NCBI RefSeq assembly: GCF_007097485.1
Contig: NZ_VKDE01000016.1
Coordinates: forward strand, 124,001-188,000
Reading direction: 5' to 3'
DNA: 64,000 nt
DNA from: Carboxylicivirga sp. M1479
GTDB taxonomy: Bacteria > Bacteroidota > Bacteroidia > Bacteroidales > Marinilabiliaceae
Shown here: one piece after another, positions 27,025 through 37,229 of the stretch
Numbering within the stretch: position 1 is the stretch's first letter
Layout of the letters: every line of letters starts with the position of its first letter
Notes under the pieces: generated by a model
What the model saw: the letters and a program-made list of their open reading frames with translations, nothing else
What the model was told of the DNA's origin: nothing
Database searches by the model: none
Program-made: the position numbers and the translations under genes

Positions 27025-28144
27025 CTTGATATTTAACGAACTACAATATTACTTTATGCTTACTTTTAATGTTACAATGCCGATAGATAAATAACAATAG
27101 TTAAGGAGTTGAAAACGAACTTAACTATTAGTTCATTTACTAATCGGTATGAGGATCTTTTGTTTTTGCATGGTGTTGAGTGTTTGTGCGAAAGTAATAA
27201 AAGAAACGGATATAAAACAGTTTAACACAGAGACGCTGAGGCGCAGTTTTTTTACTTCCTAAGCATCTTCGAGATGCTAAGGAAGTTATACCTACGTGTT
27301 CTCCTTTAACTCTGTGCCTAACCCTTTCTTTGCCTTTTTTTCGGTGCATGGTTCTATTGTATAGGTATTAAATTGTGTATTTGCACCGATTTTATGCCCG
27401 TAACGTAACCCGGGGTGGCGTTGCCCTTACCCCGGGCTATTGATGTGGCAGGCCGCTGGCCAGCTAGTTACAGCTTGCTTACACCACCTCCCCACTCCTT
27501 ACTCACCTCTTTTTCCCTCAACGTAAATCCAATTCCATAGGAATAAATCAGTGTTAATCTGCGTAATCTGCAGTTCACCATGTTCTTACTTTCTTAGTGT
27601 GGCTTTATCCCCTTCAGGGGACAGTTTGTACCAGATATTTGATTTGTGCAGTTTCAGGGGTGTTAACAAGTATATACCACCTCCCCACTTCTTTGTCGTG
27701 GTACTCCTCCTAAAAATAAGGAGGAGAGCTGATTGGCAGCTTGGTGTAGTCTAAATTAATTTATAATCTCATTCTTTCCTATTGGTAGCTTGACTTAGGC
27801 CTGTAAGGCCGATATATATGAGGGTAGGTCGTAGGCCTACCCCACACCATACAATAAATTAGCTCTGAAGGAGCGGCACGTAATGGATTATCACCTGTTC
27901 CGGTGCATGGCATTGCAGTATAGATGATACGGCCTATATTTGCACCTTTTTTTAATGCCCGTAACGTAACCCGGGGTGGCGTTACCCTTACCCCGGGCTA
28001 TTGATGTGGCAGGCCGCTGGCCAGCTAAGTGCAGCTTGCTTATACCACCTCCCCACTCCTTTGTTACGCTTATTTGGTATAACAAAAGTGTATACTTGAT
28101 TAATATACTATAATAGCATATCTTTGTGATGTAAACTATATATT
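27025..28144 (+). repeat. Repeat archipelago, segment 1
   Basis: No gene. In order: an inverted repeat AATAGTTAAG/CTTAACTATT (27096-27129); CTCTGTG-type and CGGTGCA...TGCACCG elements (27342-27388); the hairpin CCCGGGG...CCCCGGG (27409-27436) with GGCCGCTGGCC; an AATCTGCG tract near 27550; a CCCCTTCAGGGG module (about 27595-27680); a complete CCACCTCC/GGAGGAG hairpin unit (about 27676-27745); an AGGCCTGTAAGGCC plus GTAGG...CCTAC module (about 27797-27845); and a second CCCGGGG hairpin (27970-27997). Confidence 0.7.
28096..28126 (+). promoter_or_regulatory. Bacteroidota-type promoter of the toxin-antitoxin pair
   Basis: TTG (28096-28098), a 20-base gap, then TATCTTTG (28119-28126), matching the TTG-N19-21-TAnnTTTG consensus. 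Transcription would begin a few bases before the ATG at 28145, giving a very short leader. Confidence 0.6.
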
Positions 28145-28375
28145 ATGAAAACTGTATCACTTAAAATAGACGATTCAATTTTTGGCGAGACGGAGAAGAT
28201 ACTTGCCCGGATTAAAAAACCAAGAAACAGGTACATTAATGAAGCACTTGAGTACTATAATAAAATTCAACGCCAACAAATTCTTGAAAAAAAACTGAAG
28301 AAGGAATCAGCTTTAGTTAAAGCAGAGTCGATGTACGTACTTAATGATTTTGAGGAGATGGATTATGGCGATTAA
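28145..28375 (+). CDS. Antitoxin, ribbon-helix-helix-like
   Basis: 76 aa. The N-terminal strand KTVSLKIDDSIF followed by two short helices (TEKILARIKKPRNRYINEALEYY) fits a ribbon-helix-helix DNA-binding antitoxin. The acidic C-terminus (LNDFEEMDYGD) probably wraps the toxin. It overlaps the MazF-like gene by 11 bases, the usual antitoxin-first order, so the complex is likely autoregulatory. The exact antitoxin family was not recognised. Confidence 0.75.
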   Translation: MKTVSLKIDDSIFGETEKILARIKKPRNRYINEALEYYNKIQRQQILEKKLKKESALVKAESMYVLNDFEEMDYGD

Positions 28376-28712
28376 ACAATTTGAGATTTGGATTGCCGAC
28401 TTAAATCCACAGTTAGGAACTGAACCGGGTAAAACCAGACCCGTATTGGTCATTCAAACAAATTTGCTCAATAAAGTTCCCCACCCTTCTACAATTATAT
28501 GTCCGCTTACAACCAACATTAAAACAGAATCTGACATATTAAGAGTTCACTTAACTAAAGGGACAGCTAATTTGTATCAGGATTGCGATGTAATGATTGA
28601 ACAAATGAGGGCTATAGACAATAAAAGGTTGACTAAAAGGGTAGGTATTTTATCTGACGAATTGATTGAATTGGTTCAGGAAAATATTAAAATAGTGCTC
28701 GACCTTGAGTAA
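28365..28712 (+). CDS. mazF: MazF/PemK-family endoribonuclease toxin
   Basis: 115 aa from the ATG at 28365, preceded by GAGGAG at a good distance; this start suits the family better than the upstream in-frame codon at 28344. MazF/PemK signatures: FEIWIADLNPQLGTEPGKTRPVLVIQ, ICPLTTNI and DVMIEQMRAIDNKRL. These toxins cleave mRNA at short sequence motifs. It lies inside the repeat archipelago, where a stabilising toxin-antitoxin pair is unsurprising. Confidence 0.88.
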   Translation: MAIKQFEIWIADLNPQLGTEPGKTRPVLVIQTNLLNKVPHPSTIICPLTTNIKTESDILRVHLTKGTANLYQDCDVMIEQMRAIDNKRLTKRVGILSDELIELVQENIKIVLDLE

Positions 28713-30108
28713 TACCTATGTGACAAATACCACCTCCCTGCTCCTTCGTCGCAGTAATCCTCCTAAAATTCAGGAGGAGAGCTGATTTGCAGCTTGGTGT
28801 AATTCGTATTAATTTGAAATAGAAAATCATATTATCTTCTGTTTGTAGACTAATTAAGGCCTGTAAGGCCGATATATATAAGGGTAGGTCGCAGGCCTAC
28901 CCCACACCATACAATAAATTAGCTCTGAAGGAGCGGCATGTGGTGGTTAGTCACCTGTTCAGGTGCATGGCATTATGGTATAGGTACGCCCACCAGTATT
29001 TGCACCAGTTTGATTGGCGTGGTGTTTAACCTGGGGCTACACCCCAGGCTATTTACGTTTCAGGCCTTTGGCCTTTGATTGACAGCTTGGTGTAATTTGC
29101 ATTAATTTGTAATTAAAAATCATAATATCTTCTGTTTGTAGACTAATTAAGGCCTGTAAGGCCGATATGTATAAAGGTAGGTCGTAGGCCTACCCCACAT
29201 CATACCATAAATTAGCTCTGAAGGAGCGGCACGTAATGGATTATCACCTGTTCCGGTGCATGGCATTGCAGTATAGATGATACGGCCTATATTTGCACCG
29301 ATTTTATGCCCGTAACGTAACCCGGGGTGGCGTTGCCCTTACCCCGGGCTATTGATGTGGCAGGCCGCTGGCCAGCTAAGTGCAGCTTGCTAATACCACC
29401 TCCCCATTCCTATGTCGTGGTACTCTGTTAAGCGTAGCGTCTCGCTACGTTTTTCACCTAGCAGATTTGTTTAGCAGCTTGCCTCACCACTCCTTACTCA
29501 CCTCTTTTTCCATCAGCGTAAATCCAATTCCGCAGGAATAAATCAGAATTAATCTTCGTCATCTGCGGTTCAACATGCACCATGTTCTTCCAATTTTAAT
29601 GTTCGTATTTCCTCCAGGAGACAATTAGTACCAGGTAGTTGATTAGAATCCTTTCAGGGGTGTTAAGCACTCAAACAGTATCACCTCACTTATTCATCGC
29701 ACTCCATCACAAAACTCCTTTGGGTGCCCTTGCACTTTCCATCGCTTGGGCTATGACTCTCCATCGTAGCTGCTTCGTAAGTGCTTCGTGTCCGCATCGT
29801 ATCCATGTACCCGATGCAGATACGATGCAGACCCCTTGCCGATACGATAAAGCCCCATCTGACAAGCAATAAACAGCCAAAAAAGAAGATTTTTATGAGA
29901 AAAAAGGCACAAAAACGCCATTTTCAGCTCCAAAACAGCTTTTCTACTAACGCTTAGGTCATAATGCTGTTCATTGAGACTGCACACTAGCTTTCTATGT
30001 GTTTAATCTACTGGCTATTACATATAACTGTAATATTACAGTAATTGCATCTCCCCCCTGGCAAGCCTTATGTTTGTTGTGAATCCCGGCCGGATTAAAT
30101 CAAAGCTT
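28713..30108 (+). repeat. Repeat archipelago, segment 2
   Basis: Holds a full composite unit (about 28726-29085): a CCTGC...GCAG/CCTCC...GGAGG hairpin pair, AGGCCTGTAAGGCC, GTAGGTCGCAGGCCTAC, GCTCTGAAGGAGC, and CCTGGGG...CCCCAGG (29030-29048). A second unit begins at about 29079 with CCCGGGG...CCCCGGG (29321-29348). Also present are a terminator-like hairpin CGTAGCG-TCT-CGCTACG-TTTTT (29433-29454), an AATCTGCG-like tract near 29550, and a perfect inverted repeat GCATCGTATC/GATACGATGC (29794-29828). No gene recognised. Confidence 0.7.
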
Positions 30109-30402
30109 ATGAATCAGATTAGAAATTTTGTACTGGGCTCAGCAGGTGCACTGGGACTGATGGAGATCAGCAACAGTGAGGTGCTACTGGAAGCCAATAG
30201 CGACCCCGAGAGCATGGCCATTAAAGCAGTGGTATCATTGCTGGCAGGTGCACTCACCTCTTTGCTCAGTCGCTTCATCAGAAGAAAGCCATCGTACCAG
30301 CACGGTGGCAGTGACTCCTCAAGGTCTGGCAAGCGCCGGCAGCGTACTGGCACGAAAAAAGCCAAAGGAGCAAAAACGAACAGGCGCCACAAAGAGCGCT
30401 AA
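30109..30402 (+). CDS. Small hypothetical protein with one hydrophobic segment
   Basis: About 97 aa from the ATG at 30109; an upstream in-frame ATG at 30070 would add 13 residues. It has two mildly hydrophobic stretches (FVLGSAGALGLMEI and AIKAVVSLLAGALTSLLSRFI), then a very basic tail rich in Arg, Lys and Ser. Size and layout recall small phage holin-like or membrane-anchor proteins, but no family was recognised. The stop codon TAA coincides with the target duplication of the MITE-like element that follows. It is the first gene of a cassette with DUF6266 and DUF5675 genes. Confidence 0.6.
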   Translation: MNQIRNFVLGSAGALGLMEISNSEVLLEANSDPESMAIKAVVSLLAGALTSLLSRFIRRKPSYQHGGSDSSRSGKRRQRTGTKKAKGAKTNRRHKER

Positions 30403-30554
30403 TACCAATTGTTTTTCAAAGTGAGCCTAAGCGAAGCTTTGAAATTACAATGGTAAATGCCGATAGTCTGTCCCGCTCTTTCGGCGGGATATCAATGAAG
30501 AGACTTAGTCAAACGCAGTTTGAGGTAAGGCTCATTTCATTGAACAATCGGAAT
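30402..30554. mobile_element. MITE-like element, type 2, copy A
   Basis: Left end TACCAATTGTTTTTC with AAAGTGAGCCTAA; right end, read inverted, TTCCGATTGTTCAATG with AAATGAGCCTTA. Flanked by TAA on both sides (30400-30402 and 30555-30557). The interior carries CCCGCTCTTTCGGCGGG, a perfect small hairpin. Too short to code for a transposase. Confidence 0.65.
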
Positions 30555-30583
30555 AATTTATTAACCCGTAAAACATTAAGAAA

Positions 30584-31219
30584 ATGGGACAATTTAAAAA
30601 AGGAATATTAGGCGGATTCTCCGGTAAAGTAGGAAACATTATTGGTAGTACCTGGAAAGGCATCACTTACATGCGTTCCTTGTCAGAAGCAAGTAATAAA
30701 ACACCCAGTGAGAAACAGATGATTGTGCGTGCAAGGTTTGCCTATGCCAGTCAGTTTTTACAGCCCCTGGGGCCAGTGCTGAAGGTGGGTTACCGCACCC
30801 AGACCAAGAAACAATCACCCCAGAATGCAGCCATGTCCATTTTTATGGCCGATGCCCTGAGTGGTGAGTATCCGGCTTACCGAACCGACTATGAAAAGTT
30901 ACGCATTGCCAAGGGTACCTTGCAGGTGGCAAACAGTCCGCAGGTACAGCTTGTAGGTGATGAGATTGAATTCACCTGGGACGACAGTGCCCTGAACCTA
31001 AAGGAACATGGTGATAACTATGCCGTGCTTCTGGCCACGGGTGAAGAGCTCTACCCCAGCTATTCTTTGACCGAGTTCAGGCGCGACAACAAAGGGGGCG
31101 TATTGGCTTTGCCCCATGGACCCTCAGGCTCCACAGCCCATTGCTACCTGGCTTTTGCCCAGGCCGAAGGCTCAGAAGTGAGCAATGACGTGTATGTGGG
31201 AAGTATTGTGTTACCATAA
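30584..31219 (+). CDS. DUF6266 family protein
   Basis: 211 aa. The N-terminus MGQFKKGILGGFSGKVGNII with GSTWKGITYMRS is the hallmark of DUF6266, a Bacteroidota family of unknown function. The rest is polar and beta-rich, with paired segments (VQLVGDEIEFTWDDS, AHCYLAFAQAEG) suggesting immunoglobulin-like strands. No signal peptide is visible. It lies between the small membrane-like gene and the DUF5675 gene, an arrangement suggestive of a conserved cassette; partners and role unknown. Confidence 0.75.
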   Translation: MGQFKKGILGGFSGKVGNIIGSTWKGITYMRSLSEASNKTPSEKQMIVRARFAYASQFLQPLGPVLKVGYRTQTKKQSPQNAAMSIFMADALSGEYPAYRTDYEKLRIAKGTLQVANSPQVQLVGDEIEFTWDDSALNLKEHGDNYAVLLATGEELYPSYSLTEFRRDNKGGVLALPHGPSGSTAHCYLAFAQAEGSEVSNDVYVGSIVLP

Positions 31220-31337
31220 CAGTGAATTTTGTAGAGGAAGTGGCCATGCTGCTTCCTTTACTTAAATCTTAGAAAAACACTCCATCCGGTGCATCGCACC
31301 TAACACTTAATTATTTAAATCTAAAAATCTATTAACC

Positions 31338-31784
31338 ATGTTTATCTATTTACAACGCTTCAACGAGAGTGAACACGACACTCTTGGTCTTTTATTTATT
31401 GATGATCTTTTTTGGGCCTTTACTCTGGAAGATGAGAATCGTATTAAAAAGCTTAGTGGTGAAACTCGTATCCCTGAAGGAACGTACCAGATTAAGCTAC
31501 GCACAGAAGGGCGCTTACACGAGCGCTACAAAAAACGTTTTCCAAAAATGCACCAAGGCATGTTACATTTACAAGATGTGCCCGGTTTTGAGTGGATATA
31601 TATTCACATAGGCAATGACGAAGATGATACAGCGGGCTGTATATTAGTTGGTGATGTAGTTAGTACCAATATTGAAGAACCAGGGCGACTGATGAAAAGT
31701 AGTCTGGCTTACCAGCGTATTTACTCCGTCATAACACAGGCCATGGAACGTGGCGAAGAAGTGTGGATCGGGGTTGATGAATAA
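31338..31784 (+). CDS. DUF5675 family protein
   Basis: 148 aa, full length for DUF5675. The central sequence FTLEDENRIKKLSGETRIPEG and the C-terminal IYIHIGNDEDDTAGCILVG recall the His...Ser/Thr-x-Gly-Cys active-site layout of L,D-transpeptidases, so a peptidoglycan-directed activity is conceivable. The family has no established function and occurs near phage-like genes in Bacteroidota. No signal peptide. The resemblance to a transpeptidase is my inference from the motif only. Confidence 0.75.
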   Translation: MFIYLQRFNESEHDTLGLLFIDDLFWAFTLEDENRIKKLSGETRIPEGTYQIKLRTEGRLHERYKKRFPKMHQGMLHLQDVPGFEWIYIHIGNDEDDTAGCILVGDVVSTNIEEPGRLMKSSLAYQRIYSVITQAMERGEEVWIGVDE

Positions 31785-31803
31785 AGTCGTGGTACAGGTA
31801 CTT

Positions 31804-31965
31804 ATACCAATTCTATTTTAAAGTGAGCCTTAAATTGTTTTGAATTATTTTAACTTCGACGAGGCGAAAAGTTGAGGCATAGCCGTATCTACGGCGATAT
31901 TTTTCAACGAAGTATAAGGAAAAAAGAGCGTAAGAATAAGGCTCATTTTAATGTAGTATTGGTAT
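31804..31965. mobile_element. MITE-like element, type 2, copy B
   Basis: Terminal inverted repeats of about 28 bases: left TACCAATTCTATTTTAAAGT continuing to GAGCCTTA, and the right end reads TACCAATACTACATTAAAAT inverted, continuing to GAGCCTTA. TTA is duplicated on each side. With copy A at 30402 it brackets the DUF6266/DUF5675 genes. The sequence from here to 32097 shows nothing else. Confidence 0.7.
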
Positions 31966-32097
31966 TATCGCCCAACGATCTAAAATGATAAAGTGAACAA
32001 CCCTGTATGGACATCACCTGTTTCACAACATAAAATAGATGGCCTGTTAATATCAGTATCTTAGTTATCTTCATTATGCCCGAATGATTCTGAGAAT

Positions 32098-33399
32098 TTG
32101 GATCGATGCCTTTTAAAAGCCGCAAAAGCAAGTTGTTACTTCAGCTTGGTAAGTAACTTAAGGGAGGCATTGGCCAGTCAGAGTCTGGTATGGCTTAACC
32201 CAGAACCGATCAAACCCATGTTATCAGATCTACACCTTATTGCGCAGGGTATCTGTCTGCGAAAAAATAATAAATGGAGCGACTGCCGTTCTTTTAATGG
32301 CATCATCAACCTACAGGAGCTATACCACAACGCACAGGAGACCTTGCTTGATTGGCTCAACCAATTAGAGCTTGAGCGAGAATCCTGGTCAACGGTAGCC
32401 CTTCGCTTGAAAAACCTTTGTGGTATAAAATCACGTTTGGACCAAAATATATGGCGCGTTCCCAAAGAAAATGATCAGACCACCATGGTGTGCTTTACCC
32501 ACGATCTGCTTTTTTACCTGATTCTTACACAGCTACTCGATAATGCCAGGCATTATTTTGTTGGTTACTGCCGTTGTCATGAGCATCCTTCCAATAGCCT
32601 GTTACGGCCTTACCTACGCATGAGTAATAAACAGCTACAAACTATAATAGCTCCCTATAGGGCCGATTTTCATTGGCTGGATGACTTACTCAACCCCTTG
32701 CCCGATGAGATGGAACAACTACTGCAATCCTTGGACGAGCTGAAGTCAAGCATGCCGGAAGATTCCCCGCTTGTTGCGTTGATCAACCGTTGGTTATGTG
32801 CTGAGCTGCAACGGCCGGCTACTCGTTTAGAGGAGCAGCAGAGCCTGCGCATCATCAAACAAGTTAAGCACTGTCTGGAGCTTATTCACCTGCACGATCA
32901 GTGGCTCGATCACCGCCAACTGGTCATCAGCATCATGCACTCGCGCCACGACCTCAGCTTTACATTTGAGAATTATCAAGGTATACTCAAGTACCACAAT
33001 GCCCAGCAAAGCATGAACTGCCAGGAGGAACTGGCCCATTGGAAGCAAGCACTAAAAGAACGCAAGCGAAGGCGCAGTAAGTTCTATGGTCCCACATTTC
33101 CCAACCGCAGCGTTTTTAACCATGTAATTACTCAATTGTCGTACCTGGCGCAAGAGCAGCCTTTAGTTCCCGATCCATCGCGCCTACTGGAATGGACTGG
33201 TCATCCCCACCAATATGTACACGCAATGGGCAACCTCATTAGCGATGGATTGTTTCAACTGAATAGTTGCAACGATAGAGCCCCTATTGTACAATACCTC
33301 AGTCAGTTTATAAAAGTTCGCAGAGTTGACAATAAAGGTTTTACCACCCTATCGACCTTACAGACCTATTTTAAAAAAGCACGGACAGGCGATCTGTAG
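32098..33399 (+). CDS. Hypothetical protein, 433 aa
   Basis: Not recognised. A TTG at 32098 is the first usable start in an open frame that begins at 32065; the next in-frame ATG is far inside. The protein is soluble, rich in Leu, Gln and His, and looks alpha-helical, with a basic patch LKERKRRRSKFYG near residues 320-332 and a C-terminal region (HVITQLSYLAQEQP to TLQTYFKKA) that could be a small helical DNA-binding or RteC-like domain. This is a weak impression only. The frame is long and uninterrupted, so the gene is probably real. Confidence 0.6.
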   Translation: MDRCLLKAAKASCYFSLVSNLREALASQSLVWLNPEPIKPMLSDLHLIAQGICLRKNNKWSDCRSFNGIINLQELYHNAQETLLDWLNQLELERESWSTVALRLKNLCGIKSRLDQNIWRVPKENDQTTMVCFTHDLLFYLILTQLLDNARHYFVGYCRCHEHPSNSLLRPYLRMSNKQLQTIIAPYRADFHWLDDLLNPLPDEMEQLLQSLDELKSSMPEDSPLVALINRWLCAELQRPATRLEEQQSLRIIKQVKHCLELIHLHDQWLDHRQLVISIMHSRHDLSFTFENYQGILKYHNAQQSMNCQEELAHWKQALKERKRRRSKFYGPTFPNRSVFNHVITQLSYLAQEQPLVPDPSRLLEWTGHPHQYVHAMGNLISDGLFQLNSCNDRAPIVQYLSQFIKVRRVDNKGFTTLSTLQTYFKKARTGDL

Positions 33400-35851
33400 T
33401 GCAGAAACTTACATTTATAACAAAAAAATTATTGGGAAGTACAAAAGGTATGTTGTTCATTGGAATGCCAGGCCTTGTTATACCACCTCCCCACTCCTTC
33501 GTCATGGTACTCTGTTAATCGTAGCGTCTCGCTACGTTTTTCACCTAGTAGATTTGCTTAGCAGCTTGCCTCACCACTCCTTACTCACCTCTCACCTTCT
33601 TTTGCTCTGCGGTAAATTCAATTCCGTAGGAATAAATCAGTGTTAACCTGCCTAATCTGCGGTTATAAAAGCACCTTGTACTTCCTTTCCTAATGTTCGT
33701 ATTTCCTACAGGGGACAGTTTGTGCCAGAAGTTTGATTTGTGTGCCTTAGGGGTGTTAACAAGTATATACCACCTCCCCACTCCTTTGTTGCGGCTCTCC
33801 TCCTAATATTCTATAGGAGAGCTGATTTGCAGCTTGGTGCAATTCGCATTATTTATAATCTCATTCTTTCCTATTGTAGCTTGACTTAGGCCTGTAAGGC
33901 CGATATGTACTAAGGTAGGTCGTAGGCCTACCGCACGGCATACAATAAATTAGCTCTGAAGGAGCGGCACGTGATGGTCAATCACCTATTCCGGTGCATG
34001 GTAAATACGGCCTGTAATTGCACAGTTTTTATTAACATGATGCATACCTGGGGTTTCACCCCAGGCTACTGATGTTAAAGAACTTTGGCCTTTGATTAGT
34101 AGCATGTAGTTCTCTGTGTTCTCCTTTTACTCTGCGGTAAAACTTTTCCTGTTTTTTCGGTGCATGGTTCTATTGCATAGGTATTAAATTGTGTATTTGC
34201 ACCGATTTTATGCCCGTAACGTAACCCGGGGTGGCGTTGCCCTTACCCCAGGCTATTGATGTGGCAGGCCGTTGGCCAGCTAGTTACAGCTTGCTTATAC
34301 CACCTCCCCACTTCTTCGTCGCAGTACTCTTCCTAAAATTCAGGAGGAGAGCTGATTGGCTGCTTGGTGTAATTCAAAATAACTTGCAAGAGCCTTACTC
34401 TTTTCTGTTGGTAGACTAATTAAGGCCTGTAAGGCCGATATGTATTAAGGTAGGTCACAGGCCTACCCGATGGAATACCATAAATTAGCTCTGAAGGAGC
34501 GGCACGTGGTGGATTATCACCTGTTCCGGTGCATGGCAATGCTGTATGGATAATACGGTCTGTATTTGCACCGATTTAATTCACATAACGTAACCCAGGG
34601 TGGCGTTGCCCTTACCCCGGGCTATTGATGTGGCAGGCCGTTGGCCAGCTAGTTACAGCTTGCTTATACCACCTCCTCACTCCTTTGTCGTGGTACTCCT
34701 CCTAAAATTCAGGAGGAGAGCTGATTGACAGCTTGGTGTAGTCCACATTAATCTGTAATTTGTATTTTCATTATCTCTATTAGTGTTTTGACTAAGGCCT
34801 GTAAGGCCGATAAGTAATAAGGTAGGTCGCAGGCCTACGTTCTCTGTGTTTTCCTTTGCTCTGCGGTTAAACTTTTCCTGTTTTTTCGGTGCATGGTTCT
34901 ATTGCATAGGTATTAAATTGTGTATTTGCACCGTTTTTATGTCCGTAACCTAACCCGGGGTGGCGTTACCCTTACCCCGGGCTATTGATGTGGCAGGCCG
35001 CTGGCCAGCTAGTTACAGCTTGCTTATACCACCTCCCCGCTCCTTTGTCGTGGTACTCCTCCTAAGATTCAGGAGGAGAGTTGATTGGCAGCTTGGTGAA
35101 ATTTGCGTTAACCTGTAAGCCCTATTATCTAATATTGGTAGTTTACCCTAGGCCTGTAAGGTCGATATGTACTAAGGTAGGTCGTAGGCCTACCCAACTC
35201 CATACCATAATTAAGCTTTGAAGGAGCGGCACATGATGGTTAAATACCTATTCCGGTGCATGGTATGGCGGTATAGAAACGCCACCTGTATCTGTACCGT
35301 TTTTATGGGTATGATGTATACCCGGGGTTTCACCCCGGGCTATTGATGTTACAGGCCTTTGACCTTTGATTGACAGCTTGTGCCTCACTGTGTTCTCAGG
35401 TTGCAAAACTCTGTGTTCTTCTTTTGCTCTGCGGTTAAATAAGCGCCGTGATTTTCCTTTCTTAGAGTGCCTTAGGGGTGATAACGGTATTTACACTACC
35501 TCGCCGCTCCTTCGTCGTGGTACTCCTCCTAAAAATCAGGAGGAGAGCTGATTGGTAGCTTGGTGAAATTGAAATTTATATTGTCATTAAAGTTGCCTCA
35601 GTGTCCACTTTAGTTCTGAAGTTAAATTTATTATTTGTCATTACGGTTGACGTCAGTATTCGCATTGTGCAGAAAAAAAGGTGTTGGCATATACTGATGC
35701 TAAAAGTCATAATGTTTTTTGTCTAAATTATAATGAAAGGTTTAAAGATAAATTGTTATTTTTCCATGATATACACTTATTTGAAAAAGGTGTCTTTAAT
35801 ATAAGGATTTTGGAAGTAGAATAATCAGTAAGTTGACTCTTAATAACAAAA
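33400..35851 (+). repeat. Repeat archipelago, segment 3
   Basis: About 2.4 kb without a gene. Contents include a CCACCTCC unit ending in the terminator-like hairpin CGTAGCG-TCT-CGCTACG (33520-33541), an AATCTGC-type tract near 33640, and composite units with CCTGGGG...CCCCAGG at 34047-34065 and CCCGGGG-type hairpins starting at 34225, 34594, 34954 and 35321. There are also CGGTGCA...TGCACCG elements (34158-34204 and others) and several AGGCCTGTAAGGCC modules. The last 280 bases are AT-rich unique sequence and presumably hold the promoter of wecB copy 2. Short frames that recur here are translations of the repeat. Confidence 0.7.
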
Positions 35852-37000
35852 ATGCAAAAAAGTATATTACTCATATTTGGTACACGCCCCGAAGCCATAA
35901 AAATGGCTCCATTGGTTAAAGCCTTAGAAGCTGAAAGTAGTTTTAAGTCAAAAGTCTGTGTTACTGCTCAGCACCGCGAAATGTTGGATCAGGTATTATC
36001 TATATTTGATATTGAACCTGATTATGACTTAAACCTGATGAAAGCTGGTCAGGATTTATACGATATTACGTCTCGTGTTCTATTAGGCTTACGTAGTGTC
36101 TTAGATAACTTTAAACCTGATGTGGTTTTGGTACATGGTGACACAGGCACCAGCACCGCCGCTGCCTTGGCTGCCTTTTACAAGCAGATACCGGTTGGCC
36201 ACATAGAGGCAGGCTTGCGAACCAACGATATCTATTCTCCCTGGCCTGAGGAGATGAATCGTCAGTTAACAGGACGATTAACTACTTTTCATTTTGCACC
36301 TACTCCCTGGTCAAAAGAAAACCTCTTAAAAGAAAATATACATGAAGATAGTATTTGTGTTACGGGCAATACTGTTATTGATGCCCTTCAGTTGGCTTTA
36401 GATAAGATAGAACACTCGGCACAGTTCAAGCAAGATATTCTGTCCTTGTTAGAGCGCTATATACCAAATATTGAAAGTGAGCTAGGTAGCAAAAAGTTAG
36501 TTCTAATAACCGGGCATCGTCGTGAGAATTTTGGAGAAGGTTTTGTACACATGTGTGAGGCCATCAAAGAAATTGCGACTCAGCAATCAAAATCACTCAT
36601 TATCTATCCGGTACACTTAAATCCCAATGTACAAAAGCCGGTTAATGAAATACTGGGTGATATTGATAATGTGCATTTAATTCCACCTTTAGAATATTTG
36701 CCATTTATCTATTTAATGAGTCAATCTCATTTTGTATTGACCGATAGCGGTGGTATTCAAGAGGAAGCACCAGGCTTGGGCAAACCCGTACTCGTCATGC
36801 GCGATACCACCGAACGCCCAGAGGCTGTGGAAGCCGGCACAGTGAAGTTGGTAGGCACCAATAAGGATCTGATTATTAAAGAAGCATTAGCGCTCTTAAA
36901 TAAGCAAGAGGTATACGATCAAATGTCAAAGGCACATAACCCTTATGGCGATGGCGAGGCCTGTGAACGGATAATTAAGTTTTTGAAGGAGAGGTTGTAG
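35852..37000 (+). CDS. wecB: UDP-N-acetylglucosamine 2-epimerase (non-hydrolysing), copy 2
   Basis: 382 aa with the same motifs as copy 1 ([49 protein letters not shown]). Differences from copy 1 cluster in the first 35 residues and near residues 85-95 and 190-210. ATG start. Here the gene stands outside the main locus with its own upstream region, so it may supply UDP-ManNAc under separate control. Confidence 0.92.
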   Translation: MQKSILLIFGTRPEAIKMAPLVKALEAESSFKSKVCVTAQHREMLDQVLSIFDIEPDYDLNLMKAGQDLYDITSRVLLGLRSVLDNFKPDVVLVHGDTGTSTAAALAAFYKQIPVGHIEAGLRTNDIYSPWPEEMNRQLTGRLTTFHFAPTPWSKENLLKENIHEDSICVTGNTVIDALQLALDKIEHSAQFKQDILSLLERYIPNIESELGSKKLVLITGHRRENFGEGFVHMCEAIKEIATQQSKSLIIYPVHLNPNVQKPVNEILGDIDNVHLIPPLEYLPFIYLMSQSHFVLTDSGGIQEEAPGLGKPVLVMRDTTERPEAVEAGTVKLVGTNKDLIIKEALALLNKQEVYDQMSKAHNPYGDGEACERIIKFLKERL

Positions 37001-37229
37001 TTTTCAATCCCCCGACATAAAATAATCTATTCAAAAATAAATAACCTACCCCCTTTTCTAAGGGGGATATTTTACTTTATTCTAGTCCAGTATATTGATT
37101 TTGATATATAATACTAATAGTTTCTGGAGGAAGTAAGTGCTTTCCCCCTTCCCGAAGTGTCGGGACACGTGGAGAAGGGGGTGTCAAAAAAATATTTAAA
37201 TAATACATAAGTATTTGGGGGATTGAAAA
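37001..37229. repeat. Palindromic C-run/G-run spacer upstream of DUF559 copy 2
   Basis: Nearly identical to 14734-14962: outer arms TTTTCAATCCCCC and GGGGGATTGAAAA, inner palindromes CCCCCTTTTCTAAGGGGG and CCCCCTTCCC...GAAGGGGG. Confidence 0.7.

Noticed and set aside
29639-29987. Overlapping short frames on both strands near 29.7-29.9 kb
   Set aside because: Sequence is dominated by an inverted repeat (GCATCGTATC/GATACGATGC) and repeat fragments; translations show no domain.
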